DNA from: Sitta carolinensis
Taxonomy: Eukaryota > Chordata > Aves > Passeriformes > Sittidae
DNA length: 64,000 nucleotides
Direction: 5' to 3'
Assembly (NCBI GenBank): GCA_032173965.1
Contig: JAVUNC010000004.1
Location: 62,928,501 to 62,992,500, forward strand
The notes under the pieces: model-generated
Database searches by the model: none
What the model was told of the DNA's origin: nothing
Seen by the model: only the letters and a program-made list of their open reading frames with translations
Program-made: the position numbers and the translations under genes
Shown: one piece after another, positions 45,521 through 59,599 of the stretch
Numbering within the stretch: position 1 is the stretch's first letter
Layout of the letters: each line of letters starts with the position of its first letter

Positions 45521-48500
45521 GAGCTGTTGTCTGACGGACCGGCTGAGCCCCTCCGGCTGCAATGGAAGGGCAGGCGGCACAGCGAGTTGTGCACCGTGCC
45601 CTCTGTGCCAGCCCCCTCTCCCCGTGTGCCTCCACCTGCAGGGCTGCGAAGGGGCTGGTGGTGTCTCTGCTGGCAGCGTCCAGCAACTGGTAGGAAAATA
45701 TTCCGTGCTCACAGAGGCCATCCACAGCCTGAGAACCCCAAAGTGTTTTGGGGGAGACGAGTGAGATTGTCCCCACGATCTGCTGATGAAGAGCAGCACA
45801 GAAGGAAATCTGGGTTTGTGTCGTTGGGACCTACTGACACTGTTCCACTTCACCTAAGCCATGCAGTCTTTTTTGGACATCACTTGCCGGCAGGAATTCA
45901 CTTACCTGTAGTCAGCCAAATGTTTCTAACAACGAAAATTGTGGTGTCAAGACTGACGCGGGCCCATACTTGCAGTATGTATGTGTTTTAGTTTTAGCCC
46001 TTCCTTGGCCAGGTTACATCTAAAACATGTAGCAGTATTGCTGAGCTACCTGCGTAGGAAAGGGAAAGTCGGCTTTGATTATTTGAGGAATGTATTCCCA
46101 GTGAACCATTCTTATGAACTGCTGTTTGTAATAATTTGCTGCTTCTGCAGTTCCCTCTGTCATTGTTCAGTGCTTTAAAGTTTACGTAGTCTTTTAAGCT
46201 GCTGTGGGTAAAGCTGTATTTAGAAAGCTGTGCCGCCTTTTATGCGGTTTCATCCTCAGCCTAGTGAGATAAGCAGCCCTTTTAACAAAGTATTAGACTT
46301 ACTGTTGGTAGAAACACAAATTGCAGGGTACTGAAATCCAGTGCCAGGAGAGCACTTACTGACTAGGGTCACTGTTGGTGTGTTTTGGGCCTCCCAGCTT
46401 GGTTAGTTGAAATGAGTTGGAGACACAACCAAGTGGAAGAGGGCTGAATAAGAAATGGTTCTTCCTGGTAAAACCAGTAGTCTTCTATTTGATGACTTGC
46501 TAGACTGGACTTAATGGTAGGAGAGTCCATGCTCAGTATTACGAGTAAGGCTTCTCTAGGGCCAGCCACTGCTGCTTTTTGTGTGTGGCCAACCAGTTTC
46601 AGAAAAATCATCCCAGAGAAAGTGAATGTTTATATCTTCACTGTATTCAGAAATTTGTTTTACATAAAACTTGTCTGAATACATGTATAGTAAGCTAGTG
46701 CTAGAGATTTTATTTTATGCAGGAATTTAGTGCAAGAATTTGGAAAGACCTGGAATTTTGAAAACAAGTGTCCACAGATTGTCCTTATCTTTTGCAGAGG
46801 AAGTCAGATATTTTCCTACAGAGCAGACTGCATCTGAAGAAGAGAGACTACTCAGGCGTCATTCCATGGGTCCTAAATAAATTAACTCAAGAAGCAGACC
46901 TGGCTTATCACAGTAGTGATCTCAAGGAGAACCTTGCAGTAAAATGGCAAACAAGATATTAGATTGCCTGAGGAATGAGACTGTAAATAGTACAAAGAAA
47001 GTTGAAATGCCCTTAGCAGTTTGACCCATTATGAGTATCCTGCACAATCACGGTTGATCACCTGTAAAGTACATTGTACTTCAAAAAGAATGTAGTTGTC
47101 TAGTTATTTTGCGTTCTTCTTAAGGAATGACTCTACCCCAGGTTAACACAGGCATGAATATATTGTATTTGGGTTCTTCAAGGAAATTGCATTTGATGTT
47201 TTGGAAGCTGAGACTATGTAACTTAAACCTCGAGAGGAAATAGCTTAAGAAATAAAGAAACTGTGAAGGAGATGGAATTTTCTTTTGACCTCATGGGTGC
47301 TGTGTTTTTACCTGTTCATTTGAACCACCTTATGCTTGTGGGGAAATGAACTTAATTCAGCTACCCAATCTTTACATAATCCTGGAATGCAAGTGTAGTA
47401 CTGATCACATGAATGCTAAGTACATTTTTAGGTGTGCAAAACATAGCGTAAAATTGTCGCTCTTCAAGCTCAAGGGGACCAAGTGATCCTGAGGACCTAC
47501 TTTGGAGTTTTTCCTTTTCAATACTAGAGTTTGGTAGGTACTTTGGAATAGTTCAGAACTGATTCCATTGGAAATAAAGATGTGTGACAGTTGCATTTTT
47601 AGATTCATAAAATGCTGGGTATACGTGCAGCCTTTTTTGCAAAGAATTGCGTCCTTGTGAGAGATCCGTCTCACAGGAGCAAAAGTTAATATTGTGTCTC
47701 ATTGTTCCTGATCAATTTAATTTCTCCCTCTGAGGGACACTGTCAGCTGCTTGATTAGTGGGGATAAATGAACATACAGAAGACTGAAACAATTATGGGT
47801 GTTGTATACCAAGCTACAGCGTCCTGGAAAAGAAAAACTAGATGTCTGTTTTGTACACGTGTACAAAAGGACAGCTTTATTATCAGAATAAAAATACCAC
47901 GCCAAAGATGTGTGTGTAAGAACACCAGTCTCTATTAACCCACGTTTCTTCTTCTTTATGCACATCCCTGAAATGAGCATTAAGGTAGAAGACTTGCATA
48001 AAAGAGCAAATAAAAGTACATGTGTTGGGGTAAGAAGTCCAGCTGCTTCACAACAGTTATGAGTCTTCAGATCACTCTCAGGGTGTAGTTTCGTGTTGCA
48101 GCTGACAAAAATCTGATGCTGAGTTGGCACTGGAGAAGGTGCTCCTGTCTTCCCTCAGCCATGTGTTCTTTCTTGCAAAGACACTCGTGCCTGTCCAGTG
48201 CTGTTGTACGCTGGCATCAGAGGCTATGTAGCTTTTTGTTGGTTATAACTCTGTATCAGGTGACAGTGGGGTTGAATGAATGTCAGTGCTAGCACAAGAA
48301 AGGAGGCAGGAAAACTCTTTGACAGAGGGGTACTAGGGAACTTTCTTTGTTCTAGAGCAATTGGATATTTTAGTTGTGACCTGGCATGGGGTTTGTGTTA
48401 GCTTAAACCACTGGAAGATGGAGTTGGCTCTGACTTTCCATTGAACAGGCAATGAGCTGGTCCAGGGAGCTTGATCAGCCAAAAGTTGTACGGTTTTGTC

Positions 48501-51500
48501 AAATGTAATTTTCACTTGCCTCAGCTTGTGGCTCAGTTGCATGTATATTGGTGTTTGTGTGTGCAAGCAGGGTGACACAACACGAGTGATCCTGGAGAGC
48601 TGTCATCAACCCTGTTCATGCACTTCGGGAGTTTCCTTTGATAAGAGTTCCTGCTTGGTCCTGTGCGCGGAATGTTACCTGGGATTCATTATGTTCTGTC
48701 CTAGGGTGTATCTTCTAGGTTAGTGTGATAGGAAAGAAACACAGTTGCCTGTTCTGGAATGGCTGCCGGGAGGAGTGTGCTCAGGGAAATTGGCTTCCCA
48801 GGCATGTTTCGGGTCTGACCTAAAACGCTCGTGTTTGTATGGTAATAAAGTCGGGGTTTGGTGTCTCTGCAGTGGTGGGGAAGTTGCTTGTGAAAGCTAC
48901 AATTAGCCAAAAAACGTATTTTGAAACTCATTACTTGTGCATGGAATGAATATAGTAGCTGTTCCATTTGTTTGATTTGTAGAATTCTTACTTTGGTGAG
49001 TTAATCATAGAAGGTTTTCTGGTACTCTTGATTATGAATCACAGAAACTTCACCGGAAAAGAAGCAAGTCAGTGGTACATATGATAGTCATCTGAAATTA
49101 ATGAGTCAAAACATCTTGCTTTAAAATACAACATTACTATAAAACTACCAAATGTATTGACATGTATTTTCTCTAAAATGAATGAGCTGTCATCTTCAGT
49201 GCTGCCATTGTACAGCAATGTTACCTGGCTTCTAATTCAGTGTTAGAAAGTCTTTGACGGATGACTCGAACAATTATGCCCAGTTACTTCAATTACAATA
49301 GGCTTCCATTAGTCCAGTAAAAACCTAGGGTAAAGCTATTTTTGGCTCTTGTTAGCCACTTTCAAGCTTTTTGTTTATTTTTTTAAAGAGTCTTTACAGA
49401 TTAGTTTTGCTTGTTCTTGTTTCATTGGTGGAAAAAAATTATGCTCTGGTTGTTTACCTCAACTCTCCGTCAGAGTTTGCTGCCCTCACATCAGAAGTTG
49501 TAAGAAAGTGTGTTCCCGTGATGCAGCTGCTTCGTTGAGAAGTCCAGACTCTGAGATGCAGACATATGCTGCCTTCTGTTGTTCTTGGGGTAGTAGCTTT
49601 TGGCAGACAGAGGGAACAGAAGATGCAGTGGTGCCAGAGCTCATCTGCTGACAGCAATGCAATTATAAATGGAATTACAATCCACAGGCAGAACATGGCA
49701 AAATGAAATTTCAGATTCTTGATTTAAAATGCTGGCTTCTTTGTTGGAAAATGGATGTAGAAAGGGATTTAAGAAAATACAGCTTGTTCACAATTATTGT
49801 GTTGTTGCAGTTACTGTTTCAGTGAATTTTCCTACAGAAAGACTACCTGTTCCTCAAGTCAGTAGAGTCTGTTAAATGCCAGCTTTGAATGGAAGCTGAG
49901 CCAGGGCACACTTAGGATTGCCTCTGTGGGAGAGACATGCAGAAGACTGAAACTCATTCTGATAATTTGCTGAGTTTATTTTTCTTTCAGAACTGATGGG
50001 GTGAGAAATTAGAATTCCATATACATGGCAAATTTCATGCCTTCCTTTCAGTCATGTGAATTTGGAGTATATTTAAAATAATAGCACTTTTAGATCTTTA
50101 AAAAAGTATGTTTATGAAGTATGTTTATGTAAAAAGCTTTCTAATACTGTCCTATAACTAGACTGTAACAAGCCCAAATGAAAAAAAAAAAACTTTATTT
50201 AATCCAACTCGTATCATTTTGTTTGGGTTTTTTAATTATTATTTTAAATCTTATATTAAAATGTCTCATAGAAAAGATTTAAATTTAGTCTAGATTTCTT
50301 CTGCAGCAATATTCACAACAGGTCATCATCTAGGTATTCTTCCAGTGTAGATATCTCTAACTGTAGCAATTTTCCTACTAATCTGTAGTATTTTTTTAGC
50401 CTGAGCACCACAAAATTGATGAATCTGTAGACTTATGATTATAATATTACCTAATTTACATATAACTTTTACATGTTTATATATTTTCATATAAAAGATG
50501 TTTGCATGCATATATTAACGTTGTATCCCTGTCCTCATTTAGTAAACAAGAGTTGTTAAAAACCTGTTGTAAGTGCCTGGATCTGTAGTTAAAAATATCT
50601 GATATATGAATCACCTACTTTTTCCCTTCAAATGTCACTGTAATAGAGTATTCTTCTTCCAGCTGAGCAGTAGGTTAGCTTTGATTCCCTGTATTGATAC
50701 GTAAGAGTGTACTTTCTGTTAGTGCCAGTAATACCTTTTAATCTGCTGTTTATCCTGTGAATTATGCTTAGAATTTCTTCAGAATTCTGGTAAAAATGTT
50801 TAAGTGATGTTACTTTCGCAGAGACTATAGTGGGCTGAAAATTAATTTGTTTTTGCAGTTAATTAGTTGGAGTGGTCTCGTATCTCAGCAGCATTTAGGA
50901 AGAGAACAGTCATTGTTTATTGAAACAAAAGGCAGGAAGTTAATGGCAAAACTTTAGGACTTTAGATTAAGTCTATTATACTTGCATTTGTTTTTAGTGG
51001 ATTTCTTGGTGTAATTGGTTTTGAGCCTTTGAAATTCATACTGTACTGTCACTTACATAGTAAATAATTCCTTCATAATTCCGTATGCCAGCACAGCACT
51101 CAGATAATTTCAAGTATCGCAGCTCAGCTTAGTTTGAAAACAGTTTATTCTTTTCTTTTTAAACATGCTGTCAGATGACAGCAGGGGTGATTAATATCCT
51201 TTCTGACATAACTGCCTAGAATTCTAGAATTGGAAATATCAGGACGTTTGGCAAATGCAGCTGTCTTAGTTGGCTGTATAAAATTATGGATTGTAAATTC
51301 TGTCTTTTACTGGTAAAAGTGATGATTCTGTGCTAGAAGTTTTAAGTACTTCACTGACTGGAAAATGGCAAACATGCCTTCATCTTAGTCTAATCTTCAG
51401 TAAATGTTACTGCAGATACTGCAAAATTACGGGACTTTGCTGGCAATGTCTATGACTTTTCAATTGTATTTACTAGCTTTCAAAATAATAGTCCTTGCAC

Positions 51501-54500
51501 AAAAGTTTCCTACCTATTTGGTCATAAATATTGGCTGGTTTAGGTTAGTCCTTTTTGTAGAATTCCTAGATGTCATATTGGAGTTCTACTGTTCATTTAA
51601 ATGAATTTGAAGTCAGAAGTGAGTGTAGTAGAAATATGTTGACTATCAGACTTTTCTCACTGGAGTTCAATAATGATTAATGCAAGAATATATTTCCCTC
51701 TTATTCTTTTTCCTTTAGCATTTCTGTTGACCATAAGGATATTCTTAAACCAGCAATGTCATTCTTTCTAAATTAATGTACCAAGTTGATGATCATGTTC
51801 ATGACTTGATTGTTTTTCCATCTGGGGTTAGTGTCTGAAGAGTTAAATTATCCCTACACTTGTTATACAAAAAATACAACATAACTTAGGCATGTCTGAC
51901 TGTGTATAGGAACTGTGTTTTGAGAAGTTAAAAGACTTGGAAAAGATGGCAGTCTGACCTGAATTTCTGGAATGATTGACTTCTGACGTCTGAAATGCTT
52001 CTGAAGTATGGTAACAGAGCAGTGAGTAGGCTCAGCTTTGAATATGTCTTTCAACTTCAATAATCCCAGAAAAGGATGAACAGGACTGAGCTGTGTAAAA
52101 GTTAACATTAGGTGCTGACATTCTCCTGCTGAAGACTAGTAGTTGGGAATTTTGTAGGAAAGTCTGTTGTTATTATTACAATAGTGTGAATGACTTGGTT
52201 TTTTCTGATTTGAAACATCTTAAATTATTTAAGACCTAATGTTAACAATGGAGTCTCAAGTGTAGCTCTGTAAATGTTCAATTTTTAGAACTTTAACCAA
52301 GGTTTGTTTAAACTTTGATAGACACATCGTTAAGGCTTCTTGGCCTCAGTGGGAGAAGGAGAGCAGTGCAAAGCTAAGTAACTAATTAACAGTGCTCAGA
52401 GGAAAAAAGACTGGGATAGGAAAGGAATGTAAAGTAGTGGCCACAGTAGCTTCAGGTAAATTTACATGGATGTACTCAGGAAAAGCAGGAACAGACCATG
52501 ACAGTAGTATTTGTCCAGGCCACAGCATGACCACTAAATCTGGGATCAGAAAATGCCCTAATCTTCATTTTATGTTAGCCAAAATTACCAGAAGCTTGTG
52601 CTCATTCTTTGAGGTTTTTCTCTGTTAGTATTTTTCTGGCATAATAATGGAAGGTGATGTGTGGGGAAACTGTTAAAACTGAAAAAGAAAGGAAATAATT
52701 ACTAGCAAAGAATATCTATCACTGGAATGCTTCAACTATAGAGAAGGTCTGAAAAGAATGAAAGTGTCTGTGTAAATGCTCCTCTCTTCAGCTTTTAGTA
52801 TTATGGGAAAAATATTTAACATAATGCTGCATGGTAGGAGTATCCACAATTAGAATATCTGTGAAGTATCTCTCCAGTTCCTGCTGAAGCTAAATACTTT
52901 CTTGATAATTATATACAAGTAATTCCATTCATTTATTTATGCCAAGGGAGATAAATTACATTTTGATGATTGGTAGAACTTCAGAAATTATTTACTCGTA
53001 AACTTCAACCATGAGAACAAGCAAACATCACATAAAGTTAGGTCAAACTTGGTTAGTCTTCATAAGTATTCAGTCGGACTTTTAATTATTGCAAAAATAA
53101 GACCAAGTGCCTCAAAAGATTACAGACAAAGAATGTCATTCCATGTGTGCCAGCAGGGGCTTGTTTGCCACTTCTGCTTCAGGCTTTGCTTGTCAAAAAC
53201 ATAAACTGCAAACCTAGAAACAAGTTCTAGCTATCTGATGTTGACCAGTGAGAGATATATGCTGTATATTGCAGTTTGTTAATAAAAACTTATACTTTTT
53301 CTATTGTAAATAAAGCCTGTGAGTAAATAACTTCTGAATCTCTGTTGAGGTGTTTGTTGGTTGTGCAGTAGGCAGATTCAGTTTAATAATAGAGAAAATA
53401 ACTAACACAGTAACTTTTTGTTGGCTTACTGAGTGGAGTAATCACATAGTGTGACCGGACAGATAAGCAGCAGTTATTGCTCAGGAATGGGGAACTGCAG
53501 CTGAGAGCAAAGGAGGGAGGAGCCACTTAGGTTAAGCAGTAATGTAAAATCACATAGTAAGAGAACACAGGTATGTATCTCACTTTAGGAGAGCCTCTCT
53601 ATGCATCAAAAATGAGAAATGGTTCTTGTAGTTCCCCAGGCTGTTTTGCTGTTTCTGATTTTTTCTTTTTCATTTCCAGTTCTTCTGGCTGCTTTATTAC
53701 CATTTCTTCTTGTAAAGTGTCTTTCTCATGAACTCCTACTCTGCCAAAAAAGAAAAAGTCTTAATACAAGCAAAGAGCAACTCTGCCTTGAGGTCTTCCA
53801 GGTGTGACTTTTTTCTTGGGAGGATGGCAGTTGCTTTCTGAGTGAGCATTCATCTGGCTATCTGTATTTTCCTTTATTGGTGCTACTGAACATGTCAGAA
53901 GGGTGTACAATTCTTTATTCTGCCCTGGTTTTGAGGGTATATGACAATATTTGCTTTGAGTTGTAGTCAAGTAGGGCAGTCTATTACTCTAGATATTTGG
54001 AAGAGTGGCCCCTCTAAGCCTAGGTCTTGTAGTTGCATGTAGGGTGCATCTGCCTCATCTTTGTGGATTGATGGGTGGTGATTGCCATGTCCTACCAAAT
54101 CAGAAGGGAATTGCTGACCTCTGGGGAGCCATGGAGCTCTGCACGAGAGGCTCTGCAGGCCAGATTCATGTGAAGAGCTTGTAACAGCTTTTCCAGAAGC
54201 AGGACTGCAAACTTCGATTGCAAATGGAAGAATCAAAAAAGCTACTACTGCGTTAGGAAGTGTCTTTAATAAATGAGGTTAATGCACTGTGAATCTACAT
54301 GTTACCAGGAACAACAAGTGGTGTTGCAGACCTCTTTTGGAATGGGTCAAGTTCAGGAATTACTTAAAATATAACTGTTTCAAAAAGCACCACCAGTAAT
54401 AAAAGTTCTATGAGGTCTGTATGTGTGTGTGTGGTGTTCAGCATATTCACGTGTTAAGAATTTATTTATTATCTGTCATAAATCAGAGTTTTAAATTTCC

Positions 54501-56514
54501 AGTGCTTTTCGCTACTTTTCTGTTAACAAAGTGGAAGCTTGACTCCAAATCTGGCAATCTGTACTCAGGGAGTGGGCATGCTTGTAAAACAGATCCCAAA
54601 GTACAGGGGCAGAGTAATTCCTCTGAGCCTTAAAATACTGGGTCATTTTTTTCAACAGCTAATTATTTCTGATGTGATTAATTCTGAAATTTCATTTAAC
54701 TGAAACAGATCTATGTTTGACCCTGAAATGACCTGTGGAATGGGAAATCTTAGTTCTAAGTATCTATAGAGATTTAATTGTCCAAACTGATGAGTAGCTT
54801 TTTCTTCCTGATGGCATTTTAGCAGTCTGCTTCCACTGTGGATCTGTGCAGTGTGAAAATCAAGGGTGGAGAAGTATTAGGAGAAGCTCAGACAGTAAGA
54901 GACTCTAAATAGTTCACTGCCAGAGAGCGTGTTGGCTTGGAAGTCTTCCAGTACTATTGGTTTAATTTCTTCCACAGCCTGGGTTGTGAAACCAGGTTTG
55001 TAGAATCGTCTGAGATGCATCTTCGTGGAACAATCAGTAAAACCTTACTATTTGTTATGCAACAGAGAACAGCAATGTCCTAAATATACTCCAAAGCCTT
55101 GGAATTCTTAGTATCAACTGATTAACTATATTTACTACAGTGCCTAAGTACCTAATAAGATAAATGATTGTATTAGAGGTAATTTTACACTTGCTGTTCA
55201 GCAGCACATGAACATTTTCTGCTTCACATTGACTGAATATTACATATAGCAATATTTGTTATCCTTCATAGATACATTTTGCAGATGACCTTTGGATAGG
55301 TATAAGACTGTTTAAATGTTTGTAGTGTGCTGAAACAGAATTCAGAGCAATACTTGGACTGTTTCTTTAGTGGCATTCTTTTTTTATCAGTCTACAATTA
55401 GTTTTTTTTGTGTCCCACCTTGTGCCAAGCTTTATGGAGTCATGTGAAGAACTGGGTCAGAGGCTTGACTAGGTTAAAAAAAAAAAACTCATCAAAAGAA
55501 GGATCTTTGTCAGTTTTCAGTCTTGTTCCTGTTGCACAATGCAGCAACTGTTGCATCTGTGAAGCTACCTGTCAAGTGAGATTTTTGAAGAGAAATTAAA
55601 AATTCTAACTAGTATTAACAGACTAATAAGTATTGCTTTGTCCAGTGGACAATAGGCGAGAGACTGTAGTTGGAAAACTGTGACAGACGTGGTCAGCAAT
55701 TAGGGTGGTAGATTGAGATAAATGAAGTGACAGGAATTGATCTAAGAGCAATTGCAAAATAATGTGATTAGAAGATAACAAACTGGGAGGAAAGAAATGT
55801 ATTCAAGCTAGGAAAAAATGAGTAAAGGTGATTTTCATAATTCTTCCATGTGCAGGGATGGTCAGAGTTTTTTTCTGCTATGATAGCAATGATAGGAAAC
55901 ATTTTTTCAATTTGTGTTTCACAGCCCTGAATTACATTAGAGATGTGGCTAATATTTTTGTAGCTGAGGTGAGTGGAGTACATGACTTCAGAAGAGCATT
56001 GTTGTAGGACAGTGTGTTCTAGAACCCAGTTTGAGGTTGTATTCCAATAAACTTTTAAATTGGAATACATTCTGTTATGTGTTTTCAGTTTGCAGAGAGC
56101 TTTAGAATTCTCATCAATGAACTACTGCGTATGAGATACAGAAATAACATTGATGTGATACATTTTTAAGTTTTAAACTGAATTAAAATCAATCAGTAAT
56201 CAGTTACAGTTTTATTAACGAACAAAACTGGAGCAAGTTATATTTAATTTTTTATCTTTTTTGTATCATAAGTAAATAACTTTTTTAATGTTTGGTTTTC
56301 ATTTGAAGGTTATTTGTTAAGATGCACAGTGAAACTCAAAATCATTTTCTAAATATTGAAGCACAAGTATATTCATATGGCTTGGTTTAACTCAAGTTTG
56401 TGTCAAATATATATTGTATAATAAATGTGAAAACTTGTTTTGTATTTCTGGTGCACAGTTTACATGGTATTGTTCATGATCTTTGTTTAATTTAAACATA
56501 AGAGAAAACTTCGT
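45521..56514 (+). other. REPS1: REPS1 intron 1 interior, no other gene recognised
   Basis: About 11 kb of AT-rich intronic sequence has no convincing exon, RNA gene or intact mobile element. The only splice-like feature noted is an acceptor at about 46791-46797 followed by 54 open codons (46798-46962), described as a finding. No REPS1-like peptide occurs in any frame here. Confidence 0.55.
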
Positions 56515-56700
56515 TATTGTAAAGGTGATCACTCAAAGAGATTGTCTAGAGACGTTGTAGAGTTTCCCTACTTGGATATATATACTCAAAATCCCAACTG
56601 GACACAGTCCAAAGCAACCTGCTGAGCCTGCTTTGAGCACTAGGAATGGAGCAAATGATCTCTAGAGGATCATTCCAAGTTCACAGATTCTGTGTAGGGT
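56515..56700 (+). mobile_element. Old CR1 LINE 3' fragment in REPS1 intron 1
   Basis: The plus strand carries a degraded CR1 3' end, with caacctgctgagcctgcttt followed by gagcactaggaatgg, gatctctagaggatcattcc and cagattctgtg. These correspond to the CR1 segment where the last codons of ORF2 are followed by ggactagatgatctccagag and a gattctgtga tail. Many substitutions indicate an old copy. Confidence 0.8.
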
Positions 56701-59282
56701 TTCTTTGAGTTCAGCAATTTTCATGTTTATATCTTGGTTCTTTTTTAATCGAGTGTCCTAGTTTGGATGAGGTGATACAAAAGGTCCTCCTAGGTTTGTT
56801 CACTCCCCTCCCGTTAGCACACAGCATGTGTGTTGTAACTTCCAGCCTGCTAGAGTTGTCTTCAGGTCTTGCCTCTTGCCACCCTCTGGTATGGAACAGT
56901 AGGTACTTAAGTAACTCTCTTCAAGCAGATGAAATATTTTTATCTTTACTGTGTAGGTGGCATGCATGTTACTTCATTTATTGTTTTAGCATTGAAGTCA
57001 TCCCTGTTTAAATACTGTTGTACTTTTGCATGAATAATATTTACAGATAATGGGCTTCATTTGCCTTGTAGAAGAACCTGGGGGCAGGGAGACTGATATT
57101 CTGGAAGACTCTCCCAGAGTGATTTTCTGAGTTCTGAGAAGTGTGTTTCACTGCATTTGATAGAGAAATGATTTATTCCACTTCACTTGGAATAGGTTCA
57201 CTAACCTCTCCAAGTTCAAGGGCCTCTTATTTGAAACCTGTACGGGTTCTAGAAGGTATCTGCTTGAAGCAGTGCCCTTTGACAACATACTGCTTCCTAG
57301 CCAGGTCTGCTTTCTGCCAACTCCTGGTATTTCTGATGCTGTTGTTACATCTTTGCAGTATGATGACTGAGCATGCAAGTTAATAATTTGCAGCTACTGC
57401 ACAGAGGTGCGGTTTTGTGGGGGTTTTGTTTGTTTGTTTGGGGGATTTTTTTTGGTGGTTTTTGTATCGAGGGCTTTCAACAATCTGGAGCTTCACAGAG
57501 TTGTTTGCCTTACTCTGGGAAATTGCAGTAGTGTGACCTCAGGTTCTTCATTCTAAGGAGATGAAAACAATTGTGAAACATTTTGTCTTGAAGATGGCTC
57601 TGCGTTCCTTGAAGAATTTAGGGAAATTCCTTATCCTCTCTCTTCTTAGGAAGATGAAAGCCCTAAACCTAAATCTCAGAGAAGCAGTTCTTTGTTAATT
57701 TTTTTGTTATTATTCCCCCATTCAGAGTAGCTCATTACCTATTTCATGCTTAAATGCTGCTTCAGGGAGTTTCCAGGTACGCTGTTTTGAGTACGTTTGG
57801 GCATTATGTCACTCAACAGAGGACTTTCTACTCGATGTTTGCATCTAATGACTTTATTCAACCTTCAGTCATATTTCTAATTAGGTTATATTCTGTATTT
57901 GAAACAGAGGACTCCTTTGGCTAGCTATGAGTGGATTTGACACCTTGTTCAGCAGCAGAAGAGCATTCTTTTTGGGAGGTGATGGGTCTGGAGGATTGAG
58001 TAGTTGGTTTTAGGTTTTTTGTATCCTTAGCTTTTTGCTTTTCTTCATACTTACATCTGGTGTATTTATATATATTTACTTTGAATCCGTGCTTGTCTTT
58101 CCTTTCTCATACTTACCTGTCACAGTAGCTTAGTTATTAATTTCATTTCTAACTGAAGTTTTTTTTTCTATCTGGCAGCACTGACAAGCTCCAACAAAAG
58201 ATAATTCCTAGTTCAGCAGTGCTTTGAAATTACACAAAGCCATTACTGCCTAGTGATTCCATAAGCTCAAAATGCTTCTATCATTGCCTCTTTTCATAAG
58301 GCTCATGAGAGTCTGGTTAACTCATCTGTTGGTGCTAGGCCCCTGAATCCACAACCTTTTTCTATTTTGCTTGTAGTCAAGTATGTGGATGTTCCATCGG
58401 TCTTCAAGCATACAGTGCTTTAAAAAAATAATTGCTTTTGCTGTCACACTGGTTTTGATTCCTAGCTGTCTCTTGAATCTCCACTGCTTTAACTCTGCTA
58501 GTTATTTAAACTCAGTATAATTATTTTTGGCATTAGGTTGACTAAAGGTTTAGATGTTGATGCCTCAATTTTTATTTGAATTGTCATCTGTCAGTTTACA
58601 CTGTCACTTCTCTCCTGGTGGCATTTTCATAGTCCAACCAACCTGCTGAAATTAGTGTGTTGCATTCAACTGTACTGAATTATTTTTTTATTCAATGGAT
58701 TTTGGAAAACATGCTATGATCCCCTGACTTCTCTCCAGACATCATGCTGCAGAAATACTCCAATGGGAAAATACAAATAACAGAGGAGCTGTGGCACAAC
58801 ATGTGAAGTGTGATGCCGACACAAACTGATTTAATGTAGTAGTTTTTGCCCAGCAGGATCTGAGCTGTATGTAAGCCCTAAACCTGCTGATCCTCCAGTG
58901 ACTTTTTTTGGAACTAAGTGTTGTCAACTTCCTGCACCTTCCTGTGATGGGTTCTACAGCAGCTTATTTTCATGCAGTTCCAGAATCCTGGTGCATGGCT
59001 AGGAGATAACCAAGTAGTTTTATTGTTGAACTGTATCTGGCTCAGTTGTAGTTGATAAACTCATCATTTATTGGATGGAGTCACTGAAGTCTGTTTTCTG
59101 ATCCAGCGGTGCTGAAGCACACAGGCTAAGAGCTTGTGCACTGGGTAGCTCAGTTATTGCTATGTGAAAATGTAGTTCGTTTCTTCAGCTGGAACTTGCC
59201 TGCTAGTAGGGCTCCTCTGCACTCACAACTGTGTCCACAAAGAGCTGGGAAACCTTTCAGGACAGCTTTTCTCTAAGTCCAG
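56701..59282 (+). other. REPS1: REPS1 intron 1, no recognised element
   Basis: Ordinary AT-rich intronic sequence with a short GT/TTTG-rich patch near 57410-57450. Nothing with clear ends or coding character was found. Confidence 0.5.
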
Positions 59283-59592
59283 TAAAAGTGTTGTCCCTGA
59301 AAATCAGCCTTCTGATTTGTTTTAGTATAATAGAATCAGTTCTCATAAATTGTAAGATAAACAAGAATCATGTTTACATTCCTTTGTAAAAAATATCACC
59401 TGATAGACTTCTCAAGTGACCAGTGAAGATGGAGAGGTGGTAACCTCTCTGTCCAATCTCTGATCACTGTCCAAAAACTTGTATATATAAAGTCGACAAT
59501 AAACTAAGATCTTCTTCCTTTCTTCTTCTCTACCTGAACACCTGTTATGTGTGTTACTGTGTGTTTCCATCTACGTCACAGTGACATAAAAG
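59283..59592 (+). mobile_element. Solo LTR of the same retroviral family, copy 3, with 6-bp target duplication
   Basis: The LTR spans 59289-59586 (298 bp), starts TGTTGTCC and ends GTGACA. It is flanked by perfect 6-bp repeats taaaag (59283-59288 and 59587-59592). It has a TATATAA box at 59484-59490 and a poly(A) signal AATAAA at 59498-59503, only a few bases apart. This close TATA/AATAAA spacing and the 6-bp duplication resemble the avian leukosis-type LTR layout. It is in the sense orientation of REPS1, in intron 1, and next to an old CR1 relic. No internal viral genes are present. Confidence 0.92.
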
Positions 59593-59599
59593 TACATCT

